Assembly (NCBI RefSeq): GCF_001315105.1
Contig: NZ_BAZR01000011.1
Span: forward strand, 88,080 to 152,079
Reading direction: 5' to 3'
Source: Paenibacillus sp. JCM 10914
Lineage (GTDB): Bacteria > Bacillota > Bacilli > Paenibacillales > Paenibacillaceae
DNA length: 64,000 bases
Made by a program: the position numbers and the translations under genes. Positions 37,262 to 47,079 of this stretch are shown one piece after another. The stretch's first letter is position 1; each line of letters starts with the position of its first letter. Under the pieces are notes generated by a model. It was not told where the DNA came from. It was given only the letters and a program-made list of their open reading frames with translations, and searched no databases.

Positions 37262-38383
37262 ATGAAAGGCACGAAACAAGTACATAAACTAACGATGCTG
37301 ATTATAGCATTCATGGTGATTTTGAGCGGTTGCGCCGAATCGGGAAGTGGCGGAGGAACGACGGGAGGCAACCTGTCGGACAAGGTCGAGAACCTGCCGG
37401 CGGGCATTGCCGAGAAAGATCCGGTCAAATTGATGGTCGTCCGCAAAATCGGCGGCGACGATCATACGGCGCAATTCTTGGCCGGTGCGAAGCAAGAGGG
37501 AGAGGCGCTTGGCTTCAAGGTCGACACCTTCTCCGCTAACGGCGATTCGGCTAAGTTCCATGATGCTATCGCGCAAGCGATTGACAGCGACTATGACGGG
37601 TTCATTATTTCACACGGTGACGATCCGGCAACGGTGCAAGACGTGAAGAAGATAACCGAGAAGGGGATTCCGGTTGTTACCTTCGACTCTCTTCCGCAGT
37701 TGGGCGATATCGATGGTGTGACGCTGACTTCACAGAATGACGAGCTACTGGCGAAGCTGGCGCTGGACAAGCTGATTGAAGAGCAAGGTCCGGAGGCCAA
37801 TATTCTCTACTTATGGGTTGACGGATTTCCGCCTATGGTGCGTCGTAACGCCGTATACCAGGAAACGCTGAGCAACAATCCGGGAATCAAGGAACTGGAG
37901 CGGTACGGCGTCGCCAGCAACCAGACGTCCCAGGACACGCAAAATGCGGTAGCCGCTATTCTGACCAAGTATCCGAAGGGTGAGATAGACGCGATCTTCG
38001 CCACTTGGGATGCCTTCGCGATCGGAGCGGCCCGAGCACTGGAAGAAGCGGGACGGACGGAGGTCAAGATTTACGGTATTGACGTATCCAACGCGGATCT
38101 AGAGCTGATTCAGAAGCAAGATGGCCCTTGGGTGGCAACGGCTGCGGTTGATCCGAAGATGATTGGAGCCATTAATGTACGCCTGCTGGCGAAGAAGATT
38201 GCTGGCGAGGATACGCCGGCCACGTATAATCTGGAGCCCGTATTGATCGAGCGTTCTGCTATCGAAGGTGCTTCCGAAGCTGTTAATATGGTCAATCTGG
38301 CCGACATCATTCCAAGCTGGGGCACTAGCAGCGAGTTTGAGGAAGACTGGATGAAGTCACTGAAGCAAGCTAACGGTAAATAA
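37262..38383 (+). CDS. Sugar ABC transporter substrate-binding lipoprotein, RbsB/XylF-like
   Basis: 373 residues. The lipobox (MVILSGC) gives a membrane-anchored lipoprotein. The periplasmic-binding-protein type I fold is clear: KLMVVRKIGGDDHTAQFLAGA, AIAQAIDSDYDGFIISHGD, GIPVVTFDS, DAIFATWDAFAIGAARALEE and KIYGIDVSN. Such proteins bind pentoses, hexoses or autoinducer-like sugars for ribose-type (CUT2) importers. GGGGGAGAG precedes ATG 37262. It heads a transporter operon with ATPase and permease. Because ribulokinase follows the local regulator, arabinose, ribulose or another pentose is the best guess. Confidence 0.9.
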   Translation: MKGTKQVHKLTMLIIAFMVILSGCAESGSGGGTTGGNLSDKVENLPAGIAEKDPVKLMVVRKIGGDDHTAQFLAGAKQEGEALGFKVDTFSANGDSAKFHDAIAQAIDSDYDGFIISHGDDPATVQDVKKITEKGIPVVTFDSLPQLGDIDGVTLTSQNDELLAKLALDKLIEEQGPEANILYLWVDGFPPMVRRNAVYQETLSNNPGIKELERYGVASNQTSQDTQNAVAAILTKYPKGEIDAIFATWDAFAIGAARALEEAGRTEVKIYGIDVSNADLELIQKQDGPWVATAAVDPKMIGAINVRLLAKKIAGEDTPATYNLEPVLIERSAIEGASEAVNMVNLADIIPSWGTSSEFEEDWMKSLKQANGK

Positions 38384-38459
38384 TTAAGCTAACTAAATCA
38401 GGCGCTCTTGTCGGTTACCGATAAGGGCGCCCTATCCTATTTGAAGGGGGAGGGAACGA

Positions 38460-40021
38460 TTGACTATGGGAACTGTAAGCACATCTGCCGAAGCGCCGGA
38501 CACGGATCGGGGCGCGGCCCCTTTACTTCAAATGAAACGAATCTCTATTTCCTTTCCAGGGGTTAAAGCGCTAACCGACGTGGATTTTCAGACCGTATCC
38601 GGTACGGCGCATGCGTTGATTGGTGCGAACGGAGCGGGGAAGTCCACGCTGATGAAGATTCTCTCCGGTGCCTATAACCATTACGAAGGCGAAATCTGGA
38701 TTGAAGGGAAGCCAGTACATATTCGCACGCCGAAGGAAGCGAAGGATCTGGGCATTCAGATCGTCTATCAAGAGGTAGACACGGCGCTGATCTCGAATCT
38801 GACCGTTGGCGAGAATATCATGCTAAACCGAACGGTCCACGATATGGGCAAGCGTCAGCTGATCCGCTGGAAGGAGCTGCACGAAGAATCAGCCGCCATT
38901 CTGGCAGGGATGAATATCCGGATACCGAGTAAAAAGCTGATATCAGAGCTGACGCTCGCCGAGAAACAAATGGTATTAATCGCAAGAGCGATCTCGACGC
39001 AGTGCCGCATCCTTGTTCTGGATGAGCCGACCGCACCGCTGAGCCATAGCGAGACGGAGCAGTTGTTCAAACTCGTTCGGAAGCTGAAAGGGGACGGGGT
39101 GAGCGTAATTTTTATCTCACACCGATTACCGGAGCTCTATGCGATATGCGATGAGATTACGATCATGCGAGACGGCCGCCTCGTGAAGCATGGCCGCATG
39201 GCTGATATCGCACAATCCAAGGTCGTTGAATATATGCTGGGAGCCAAGATGGAGCAGCAATTTCCCCATATTGAACGGGAGATTGGGGAGGTGTGCTTCG
39301 ATGTGCGAAATGTGGTGGATAAGGGGAAGATTCACGGCGTGGATCTGCATATTCGCCAAGGGGAGATCGTCGGGCTGGCTGGCTTGGTTGGTGCTGGCAA
39401 GACCGAGCTGTGTCGCGCGATTTTTGGCGCGGCTCCGACTTCGACGGGTGAAATTTCGCTGAAGGGGAAGGTGCTTCGCGTCCATTCTCCGCATGATGCG
39501 GTGCGCCAAGGCATTGCACTTGTGCCGGAGGAACGGCGACGTGAGGGCGTATTCGTAGCCGAATCCGTCTCGGTTAATCTGACGGCGGCGGTCTTGTCCC
39601 GTTTTTCCAAGTGGGGATCGTGGCTTCACTTCGGCAAGGAAAGACAAGCTTCAAGGGACATGATTCAGCGTCTAGGGATCAAGACACCTGGAGAAAGAAC
39701 GAAGGTAGGCAACCTCTCCGGCGGCAATCAACAGAAGGTTGCGATTGGGAAGTGGCTCCTGGCGGAGGCGGATGTGTACATATTTGACGAGCGACCAAAG
39801 GCGTCGATGTAGGGGCGAAGCGCGATATATTCAATCTGGTGGCTGAACTGGCCAAGCGGGGGAAATGTGTTCTCTACGCCTCGAGCGAACTGTCTGAAAT
39901 CATCGGGATCACCGACCGGGTGTACGTCATGTACGACGGCAACATCACGAAAGAACTTGTTACGCAAACGACCGATGAAGAGGAATTATTGCTTTATTGC
40001 ACAGGAGGAGACTTGACATGA
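38460..40021 (+). CDS. Sugar ABC transporter ATPase, RbsA/XylG type (single-base frameshift near 39792)
   Basis: Two ATPase domains in one chain of about 520 residues. Domain 1 has Walker A GANGAGKST, a degenerate signature (SELTLAEKQM) and Walker B ILVLDEPTAPLS; domain 2 has the weaker A-loop GLVGAGKTEL, signature VGNLSGGNQQKV and then YIFDE. The frame breaks after YIFDE: adding one C at 39792 restores YIFDEPTKGVDVGAKRDIFN and the chain ends at 40021. TTG 38460 lies 6 bases from GGAGG; ATG 38466 is an alternative. The stop overlaps the permease ATG (ATGA at 40018-40021). The lesion is one of the window's homopolymer losses and probably not real. Confidence 0.85.
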
Positions 40022-41012
40022 CTACGGCAAGACCGGTTCAAGAGAAGGCGAAGGGTAGTTTTGCACTGGATTTCTTGTATAAATACGGTACGCTTATTAC
40101 GGTGCTTGTGCTGATTATCTTTTTTGGCACGGTAGCAGACAATTTTTTGAACCCAAGCAACATCATTAATATCCTTCGCTCCATTTCGATTGTGACGATT
40201 ATTGCAGTAGGGTTAACCGTATCGTTGGCCGTTGGCGGCTTCGACCTTTCGGTCGGTTCAACAGCGTCTCTGGCGAATGCGCTCGTGATTTCGATGTTCG
40301 TCTGGCATGGTCAGAACATTGGTATCGGCATCGGCCTTACCTTGTTGTTCTGTCTGGCCGTGGGGCTCGTAAATGCGTTCCTGGTCATTAACTTCAAGAT
40401 TGACGACATGTTAATGACACTCGCAACGATGTTCATCTTCCAAGGGGTTGCCCTTACCTATACCCGTGGCGCTACCGTATCGCAGAATATGATCATGCCA
40501 AGCGGCGACTTTGCTACCGGCAAAATCCCGGCGATGTTCGAGAAGATCGGACAGGTGCATGGATCATCGTTATTATGATCGTTGTTGTCCTGGTTGTGCA
40601 TCTGTTCCTGACCTATACGAAGCATGGCCGCTATATGTACATGATCGGCGGAAATCGCGAAGCCGCAGCCCTGTCGGGTATTCCGGTCAGCAAATACAGG
40701 TTGCTTGCCTACCTCGTATCCGCGTTATTTGCGGCGATTGGCGGAATTATCCTGGCGGCGCGTGTCATGTCAGCTGAGGTGAATTCGGGCGGGCCCTATC
40801 TCATGGATGCCGTGGCAGCGGCCTTCATCGGTTACTCCGTATTCGGTGCGGGCAAGCCAAACGCGCTGGGGACGTTTGTCGGTGCAGTCCTGATCGGGAT
40901 TTTGCAAAATGGCCTGATCATGCTGTCCGTGCCCTACTATGCGATGGATATCGTGAAAGGGTCTGTTCTGGCACTAGCCCTAGCTTTGACGTATTACAAA
41001 AGAAGGCAGTAA
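40018..41012 (+). CDS. Sugar ABC transporter permease, RbsC type (single-base frameshift near 40561)
   Basis: About 331 residues when joined. The first frame contains the family core (ITVLVLIIFFGTVADNFLNP, VGGFDLSVGS); the second frame contains YTKHGRYMYMIGGNREAAALSGI, the conserved cytoplasmic loop, and the last helices. Adding one G to GG 40561-40562 makes HGIIVIMIVVVLVV continuous. AGGAGGAG precedes ATG 40018, which overlaps the ATPase stop. It forms the membrane channel of the CUT2-type pentose importer with the two preceding genes. Confidence 0.85.
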
Positions 41013-41139
41013 GTCCTCAAGCGGAATGCCGTCCACTCTCGTATAATCCGTCCTCTTTGCAGATGCAATCTGTTTAGCAGGGCGGTTTTTTGACGAGAAC
41101 ATAGGTTGGAAGCTTGATTGTAAACATCAAAAAAGAGGG

Positions 41140-41202
41140 TTGACACATACCTTTATCTTCTTGTAGTCTGTTCATGTAACCGTTTACGTAAACGATTACA
41201 TG
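41140..41202 (+). promoter_or_regulatory. LacI-type promoter and operator
   Basis: TTGACA at 41140-41145 and TAGTCT at 41164-41169 form a promoter. Just downstream, 41173-41202 is a 30-bp inverted repeat in which 14 of 15 positions pair: CATGTAA / TTACATG arms around the perfect core CGTTTACGTAAACG (41181-41194). The core has the central CG of LacI/GalR and CcpA-type operators. A repressor bound here would block its own transcript. Confidence 0.8.
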
Positions 41203-41243
41203 AGGATTTGATAACGCTGAAATATGGGGTGAGTGCTGGGTTG

Positions 41244-42257
41244 ATGAAGGCGACGATTAAACAAGTGGCTGCTGAGGCTGGCGTCTCTACCGCCACAGTT
41301 TCCAGAGTATTAAATGAAACCGATTATGTAAGCGAGGAGATTAAGCAGCGTGTCTTGACCGCTGTTAATCGCCTGAACTATAGGCCAAGTGCTGTAGCCA
41401 GAAGCTTGAAGCAAGACCGGACGTTCATGATTGGCGTGATCGTGCCGGATATCTCCAACCCGTATTTTATGGGAGTTTCACGCGGGGTTGAAGATGTAGT
41501 CGGCCCGCAAGAGTTCCAGTTAATGTTCTGCAGCTCCGACGAGAATAGCGATAAGGAGAAGCGACTGTTGAAGCTGCTGCAGGAGAAACGTGTGGATGCG
41601 ATCTTGCTGGCAACCGCCGGAGGAAATGATGCAGTTGTAATGCAGTTGGTTGATTCCGGGCTGCCGGTCGTACTGGTGGACCGAAGACTCGATTCAGTTG
41701 AAATGAACCAAAGGCTGGATCTGGTTGTTGAGGACAACGCAAACGGAGCTTACCATCTAACAAGCAAACTTCTGGAACAAGGACATGTGCGACTTGGCGT
41801 CGTTAACGGCCCGACCACGACAAGCACTGGCCGGGAACGATTTGAAGGTGTTCTTCAGGCCATGCAAGCATTCGGATTGAATGCCGAGCCTATGGTATTC
41901 AATGGCCGGTTCTCGGCAGGGGATGGAATTCAGGCTGTCAAATATTTTTTGAACGCGAGCAGACAGGAGTGGCCAACAGCAATTATATCACTGAATAATC
42001 GCATGAGCCTTGGGGTTCTGCTTGAAATCGTCCATCATAATCTGCGTATTCCAGGGGAGTTGACGGTTGCTTCTTTCGGAGAGGTGGAGGCGGGGCTGCT
42101 GTTGCAAAATTCAGGTCTGTTTTATATCGATCAGCATCCGTACGAAATGGGACGCAAGGCCGGCGAAATCCTGCTCAGTCGAATTCGCGATGGAGGCAGC
42201 GACAGCTCGGATGTCGTCCATGAAATATACAGTCACGAAGTTAAGCAGCTTCCGTAG
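41244..42257 (+). CDS. LacI-family transcriptional regulator of the pentose/ribulokinase locus
   Basis: About 337 residues. HTH at the very N-terminus (ATIKQVAAEAGVSTATVSRV) with hinge NYRPSAVARSL, then the effector domain starting MIGVIVPDISNPYFMGVSRG, with LLATAGGNDAV, GLPVVLVDRR and VNGPTTTSTGRERFEGV. ATG 41244 lies 11 bases from GGGGTGAG; the 12 codons upstream are unlike the family start. A strong LacI-type palindrome overlaps its promoter, so autorepression is nearly certain in design. It is followed after 47 bases by ribulokinase, which it likely controls, perhaps with the transporter upstream. Confidence 0.92.
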   Translation: MKATIKQVAAEAGVSTATVSRVLNETDYVSEEIKQRVLTAVNRLNYRPSAVARSLKQDRTFMIGVIVPDISNPYFMGVSRGVEDVVGPQEFQLMFCSSDENSDKEKRLLKLLQEKRVDAILLATAGGNDAVVMQLVDSGLPVVLVDRRLDSVEMNQRLDLVVEDNANGAYHLTSKLLEQGHVRLGVVNGPTTTSTGRERFEGVLQAMQAFGLNAEPMVFNGRFSAGDGIQAVKYFLNASRQEWPTAIISLNNRMSLGVLLEIVHHNLRIPGELTVASFGEVEAGLLLQNSGLFYIDQHPYEMGRKAGEILLSRIRDGGSDSSDVVHEIYSHEVKQLP

Positions 42258-42304
42258 GTTCGAACCGTTTGTCATTACGATAGTATTTAGGAGGGCGACA
42301 GGAC

Positions 42305-43987
42305 ATGAAGCAGCTATATGCCATTGGTGTTGACTATGGGACAGAATCGGGAAGAGCGCTGTTAGTCGATCTTTCCACAGGGCAAGAGGTGGCTACGCAT
42401 GTAACCCCGTACAGGCATGGAGTCATAGAGGATACACTGCCGGACTCGGATATTCGGCTTGGTTATGACTGGGCGCTCCAGCATCCCGAAGATTATATTG
42501 AAGTACTGCAGAGTTCTATTCCTCATGTCCTTGCTCAAGCCGGGATCGAGGCGGATCAAGTGATCGGGATCGGGGTTGATTTTACCGCTTGTACGATGAT
42601 GCCACTCGATGCAGGCGGCACGCCATTATGCTTGATGGAGAAGTGGAAGCATCATCCGCATGCTTGGGTAAAGCTATGGAAGCATCACGCTGCGCAGGAG
42701 GAGGCGAACCGGATTAATGAGGCGGCGCTTGCGCGGGATGAGAAATTTCTCGCCCGGCATGGCGGCAAAGTATCTTCGGAATGGATGCTCGCGAAATCTT
42801 GGCAGATTCTGAACGAGGCCCCGGAAATATATGAAGAAGCTGTTCTGTTCATGGAGGCTGCCGATTGGATTGTCATGCAGATGACAGGTCAGTTAGTGCG
42901 AAGCAGCTGCACGGCAGGGTATAAGGCCAATTGGCATAAGCGGGAAGGCTTCCCTTCCAAGGCATTTCTCAGATCTCTTGATTCAAGGCTGGAAGATCTG
43001 GCCGATACGAAGCTCAGAGGGAGGATTCAACCACTCGGTGCAAGAGCCGGAGGGGTGACTGACCACATGGCGGCGCTGACGGGGTTGGCACCGGGTACAG
43101 CGGTGGCTACAGGTATTATCGATGCACATGCGATGGTGCCGGCCGTCAGTGTGGTGACCCCCGGTAAATTAGTATTGACGATGGGGACTTCGACTTGCCA
43201 TTTATTGATCAGTGATAAGGAAGTGATGGCAGAAGGCATCTGCGGTGTGGTTGAAGATGGAATAATACCTGGATACTACGGTTATGAGGCGGGGCAATCG
43301 GCAGTGGGTGACATCTTCGCGTGGTACGTGGAGCAGGCGGCACCCGATTATGTTCACAGTGACGCTGCAAAGGAAGGCATTAGTGTTCACGAGTGGCTTG
43401 AGAGAGCTGCGGGACGATGCGCTCCCGGCGAGAGCGGACTGCTCGCGCTGGATTGGTGGAACGGCAGTCGTTCCGTCTTGATGGATGCTGATCTAAGCGG
43501 CGTCATGCTCGGCCTGAATTTACAGACCAAGCCGGAGGATATTTACCGATCGCTTCTTGAAGCCACGGCTTTTGGGACGCGGGCAATCATAGAAGCCTTT
43601 ACGCAGAGCGGCGTGGACATTCAAGAGCTGTACGCTTGTGGTGGACTGCCGCAGAAAAACCGGCTGTTAATGCAAATCTATGCCGATGTCACGGGGAAAG
43701 AGATCAAGATTGCGGATACGATCCAGACGGCGGCCTTCGGTGCCGCGATGTTTGGTGCCGTGGCAGCAGGCAAAGCCCGAGGCGGATTTGATTCGATTGT
43801 AGAAGCTGCGGATGCGCTGGCTCGCGTAAGGGAGGAGACTTTTCAACCTATTGAATCCCACGTAGAGATATATAATCGATTGTACAGAGAGTACCAGGAG
43901 CTTCACGATTATTTCGGCCGGGGCGGGAATATGACGTTGAAGCGGTTGAAGGCGTTGCGGACTGATGTAACGAATCGTAAATCCTGA
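42305..43987 (+). CDS. araB: Ribulokinase
   Basis: 560 residues, the usual length. FGGY kinase marks include [21 protein letters not shown] at the start, [45 protein letters not shown] and [21 protein letters not shown]. It phosphorylates L-ribulose to L-ribulose 5-phosphate in arabinose degradation (it may accept other ribuloses). AGGAGG precedes ATG 42305. No araA or araD is in the window, so isomerase and epimerase must be elsewhere. It is co-oriented with the LacI regulator and the pentose-type transporter. Confidence 0.93.
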   Translation: MKQLYAIGVDYGTESGRALLVDLSTGQEVATHVTPYRHGVIEDTLPDSDIRLGYDWALQHPEDYIEVLQSSIPHVLAQAGIEADQVIGIGVDFTACTMMPLDAGGTPLCLMEKWKHHPHAWVKLWKHHAAQEEANRINEAALARDEKFLARHGGKVSSEWMLAKSWQILNEAPEIYEEAVLFMEAADWIVMQMTGQLVRSSCTAGYKANWHKREGFPSKAFLRSLDSRLEDLADTKLRGRIQPLGARAGGVTDHMAALTGLAPGTAVATGIIDAHAMVPAVSVVTPGKLVLTMGTSTCHLLISDKEVMAEGICGVVEDGIIPGYYGYEAGQSAVGDIFAWYVEQAAPDYVHSDAAKEGISVHEWLERAAGRCAPGESGLLALDWWNGSRSVLMDADLSGVMLGLNLQTKPEDIYRSLLEATAFGTRAIIEAFTQSGVDIQELYACGGLPQKNRLLMQIYADVTGKEIKIADTIQTAAFGAAMFGAVAAGKARGGFDSIVEAADALARVREETFQPIESHVEIYNRLYREYQELHDYFGRGGNMTLKRLKALRTDVTNRKS

Positions 43988-44012
43988 ATGTGCGCGTAAC
44001 GATTCAGGTTTT
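43983..44012 (+). terminator. Weak hairpin terminator after araB
   Basis: CCTGAAT (43983-43989) pairs with ATTCAGG (44002-44008), then TTTT. It overlaps the araB stop. Confidence 0.5.
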
Positions 44013-44160
44013 AGGCTGGGCTCCGGGCGGAAGACATCTGTAGCAGCAAAGCGATATCGCGTCAACGGCGTTTTGGTATCAGGCAGAGCCGCATGTGCTG
44101 TTCCCTAAGCTTCACGGCAATGACAAACGGGAAGTTACCTAGAAGGTATCTAATGAAGAT

Positions 44161-44204
44161 AAACCGCTCGACTTGGCGATATTTCGCAGGTTAGAGCGGT
44201 TTTT
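44161..44204 (+). terminator. Rho-independent terminator in the araB-thioesterase gap
   Basis: AACCGCTC (44162-44169) pairs with GAGCGGTT (44194-44201), then TTT. The rest of the 330-base gap 43988-44316 has no recognisable gene. Confidence 0.75.
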
Positions 44205-44316
44205 ATCGTTTCTTGTGTTGACGGGCAGAACTTGTTTTCTTTATCCTTGTAAGAGAGCATTTTTATCGTGCACGTACATACCATTACCCTCCTATTAAAG
44301 TGAAAGGGGACTCATC

Positions 44317-44775
44317 ATGAAGAAGCCTACCTTCGTACTACCCGATTCTGCGACTTGGATGAACAGCTTTCGGTTCGAAATTCCGATAAAAATCCGGTAC
44401 TGCGAGACGGACATGCTGGGCCATGTCAACAATGTAAGTTATTTTATGTACTTTGAGCAGGGCAGAATTGAATACTTCGAGAATCTTGGCCTTATCGAGT
44501 CTTTGTTCAGTAATCAGTATGTATCGGTCGTCGCCGACTTAGAATGCCAATACCTAGCCCAACTGTATTTGAAGGATCAGATGAAGCTGCGCGTCAAGGT
44601 AGCCGAGATCGGGCGCTCCTCGATGGATGTACAGTATGCGATCGTCGTTGAAGATCGTCTTAAAGCAGCTGGCCGCGGGAACATTGTGCTGGTCGATACT
44701 GCGACAGGCAAGAGCACGCCGATTCCGGAGACCGCCCGTGAGGCGATCTCGACGTTTGAAGGCAGGTCCTTCTAG
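44317..44775 (+). CDS. Hotdog-fold acyl-CoA thioesterase (YbgC/4HBT type)
   Basis: 152 residues. IKIRYCETDMLGHVNNVSYF is the 4-hydroxybenzoyl-CoA thioesterase active-site signature (Asp in the TDMLGHVNN stretch), followed by the long helix FMYFEQGRIEYFENLGL and the strand VVADLECQYLAQLYLKD. Such enzymes hydrolyse acyl-CoA thioesters; the true substrate is unknown. AAAGGGG lies before ATG 44317. A dehydrogenase follows 61 bases downstream in the same direction. Confidence 0.88.
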   Translation: MKKPTFVLPDSATWMNSFRFEIPIKIRYCETDMLGHVNNVSYFMYFEQGRIEYFENLGLIESLFSNQYVSVVADLECQYLAQLYLKDQMKLRVKVAEIGRSSMDVQYAIVVEDRLKAAGRGNIVLVDTATGKSTPIPETAREAISTFEGRSF

Positions 44776-44836
44776 AGTAACAGACGCAATGGAGAGTTCC
44801 AATCGTATCGATAACGAGGAAGGAAGGGATTTTGTG

Positions 44837-45835
44837 ATGAACATCCGTTTTGCCATCATCGGCACAAACTGGATTACAGAGCGCTTCATTCAAGCGGCAC
44901 TGGAGAGTGAGGAGTTCATTCTGTCTGCTATCTATTCGCGCACAGAGGAGAAAGGCAAGGCTTTCGGGGAGAAGTACGCCGACCCTCCGGTCTATACCGA
45001 TCTGGAGACGATGCTGGAGCAGGCTGAGATTGATGCGGTTTATATCGCCAGTCCGAATTCCTATCATGTAGATCAAGCGATTCTGTGCATGAATCACGGC
45101 AAGCATGTACTATGCGAGAAACCGATGGGCTCGAATGCAGCCGAGATATCCGCGATGATCGCAGCAGCCAGGAAGAACGATGTGCTGTTGATGGAAGCGC
45201 TGAAATCCACACTGATGCCGAATTTCAAGACGATACAGGATAATCTGTATAAATTGGGGCCGATCCGCCGTTATTTTGCAAGCTATTGTCAGTATTCCTC
45301 CCGTTATGACGCGTACAAGCAAGGCACTGTTCTGAACGCATTCAATCCGGTCTATTCCAACGGTTCCCTAATGGATCTGGGCATTTATTGCCTCTATCCG
45401 ATGGTAACGCTGTTCGGTAAACCGGAATCAGTGAAAGCCAACGGCTTACTGCTATCTTCCGGCGTGGATGGTGAGGGAAGTTTGCTGCTCTCGTATCCGG
45501 AGATGGACGCGGTCATTATGCATTCCAAAATCAGTCAATCCTACGCCCCGGCCGAAATTCAGGGAGAGAACGGGACCATGGTCATCGACAAGATCAACCA
45601 GCCTTATGATGTGAGAATTCATTATCGGGATGGGACGATTGAGAACGTCACTCAGCTCCAGACACACGAGTCGATGTATTATGAAGCTCAAGAATTCATA
45701 GATCTGATCAAGTGTGGTGACCGGGAGAGTACAACCAATACGCTGGCCAATTCCTTGATTACCGCCGAGATTATGGAGGAAGCCAGAAAGCAGATGGGGC
45801 TTGCCTATCCAGCGGATTCACGAACGGATATATGA
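44837..45835 (+). CDS. Gfo/Idh/MocA family oxidoreductase (intact)
   Basis: About 332 residues. Rossmann start FAIIGTNWITERFIQAALES, AVYIASPNSYHVDQA and HVLCEKPMGSNAAEI are family hallmarks, and GSLMDLGIYCLYPMVTLFG is the C-terminal domain core. NAD(P)-dependent oxidation of a sugar or polyol is expected. ATG 44837 follows GGAAGGG by 8 bases; a longer in-frame extension back to 44627 overlaps the thioesterase and is not real. Unlike the two copies at 2.5-4.6 kb, this one has no frame break. Confidence 0.88.
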   Translation: MNIRFAIIGTNWITERFIQAALESEEFILSAIYSRTEEKGKAFGEKYADPPVYTDLETMLEQAEIDAVYIASPNSYHVDQAILCMNHGKHVLCEKPMGSNAAEISAMIAAARKNDVLLMEALKSTLMPNFKTIQDNLYKLGPIRRYFASYCQYSSRYDAYKQGTVLNAFNPVYSNGSLMDLGIYCLYPMVTLFGKPESVKANGLLLSSGVDGEGSLLLSYPEMDAVIMHSKISQSYAPAEIQGENGTMVIDKINQPYDVRIHYRDGTIENVTQLQTHESMYYEAQEFIDLIKCGDRESTTNTLANSLITAEIMEEARKQMGLAYPADSRTDI

Positions 45836-45840
45836 TATTT

Positions 45841-45898
45841 GTCATACCCTCGAAATGACGTTTATGACTTACGGGATGCTCAGGGCTCCGTCTATAAT
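45841..45898 (+). promoter_or_regulatory. des promoter with candidate DesR box
   Basis: GTCAT (45841-45845) and ATGAC (45855-45859) are inverted around 9 bases, with a second ATGAC at about 45864. TATAAT follows at 45893-45898 and the -35 position is poor. In Bacillus subtilis phosphorylated DesR activates des by binding inverted repeats just upstream of a weak -35, which matches this layout; the exact box is inferred. Confidence 0.5.
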
Positions 45899-45965
45899 TA
45901 AAGTCAGACAAGTGCGTACGCTGATCATGCGTTGATGCGCTTACATTCGAGGAGGAAGACAGCCC

Positions 45966-47045
45966 ATGGCGAAGACCGACAACAAATTGTCCAGCTTAAA
46001 GAAGAACGTAGCTCCTTTTGAAGAAATTGATACGAGGGCGAGTATACGTCAACTGGTCAACACGATGCTACCGCTGATCATATTATGGTATGCCGCCTAT
46101 TTGAGCCTATCCGTTTCGTATTGGCTTACGATTCCTATTATTCTGGTCGCTTCGGGGTTTGTTGTTCGTACCTTCATCATATTCCATGACTGTTGTCATC
46201 AGTCGTTCCTGAAGAATCGGTTCTTCAATAAACTTCTGGGTAATATTACGGGCGTAATTACCTTGTGTCCATACGAGCAATGGAAAAACACGCATGCTAT
46301 TCATCACGCAACAAGCAGCAACCTCGACAAGCGCGGAATCGGCGATATGTGGGTTCTGACTGTAGAGGAATATAATCAAGCCTCATTCTGGCAGCGCCTT
46401 TCCTATCGGGTGTATCGTAATCCAATCGTGATGTTCGGTCTTGGACCGATTGCCATCTTCCTGTTCTCCTACCGTTTTAATCGCAAAGGTGCAAGACGTA
46501 AGGAGAAGATCAATACGTATGTGACGAATGTGGCGATTGTTGTGTTATATGCCGTGTTATGCTGGGCCATCGGCTGGCAAGCGTTCTTGCTTGTTCAGGC
46601 TCCGATCTTCTTCTTCTCCGGCATGCTCGGAATTTGGCTGTTCTACGTTCAGCATCAATTCGAGGATTCTTACTTTGAACACGATGAAGAATGGAGTTAT
46701 ATTAATGCCGCGGTAGAGGGAAGCTCTTACTATAAGCTGCCGAAGCTGCTACAGTGGATTACCGGCAACATCGGTTTCCATCATGTGCATCATTTAAGCC
46801 CGAAGGTACCTAACTATAATTTGGAAAAAGCCCATGAAGCATCACCACCGCTTCAGAAGGCGACAACGATTACTTTGAAATCCAGCCTGAAATCCATTCG
46901 ATTCCGTCTGTGGGACGAGGAGCGTAAGGTGTTCGTCAGTTTCAAGGATGCGAAGCAGATGCGCCGCATGGCCATGTCCGCTCCTGCACCGACAACCGAG
47001 GCTTCGGCCGTCGTTTCCCCCAGACCTCGTGTTCAGGGTGAATAA
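45966..47045 (+). CDS. des: Fatty acid (delta-5 type) desaturase Des
   Basis: 359 residues. Membrane desaturase with the three histidine boxes HDCCH, HAIHH and HHVHH that bind the di-iron centre, and hydrophobic pairs of helices between them. In B. subtilis Des introduces cis double bonds into membrane phospholipid acyl chains on cold shock, restoring fluidity. The two genes that follow are its thermosensor kinase and response regulator, confirming the assignment. The C-terminus ends in a proline- and alanine-rich tail longer than usual. GGAGGAAG lies before ATG 45966. Confidence 0.93.
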   Translation: MAKTDNKLSSLKKNVAPFEEIDTRASIRQLVNTMLPLIILWYAAYLSLSVSYWLTIPIILVASGFVVRTFIIFHDCCHQSFLKNRFFNKLLGNITGVITLCPYEQWKNTHAIHHATSSNLDKRGIGDMWVLTVEEYNQASFWQRLSYRVYRNPIVMFGLGPIAIFLFSYRFNRKGARRKEKINTYVTNVAIVVLYAVLCWAIGWQAFLLVQAPIFFFSGMLGIWLFYVQHQFEDSYFEHDEEWSYINAAVEGSSYYKLPKLLQWITGNIGFHHVHHLSPKVPNYNLEKAHEASPPLQKATTITLKSSLKSIRFRLWDEERKVFVSFKDAKQMRRMAMSAPAPTTEASAVVSPRPRVQGE

Positions 47046-47079
47046 ATAATAGAATAAGCAGTAAAAAAGGTGGGACTCC

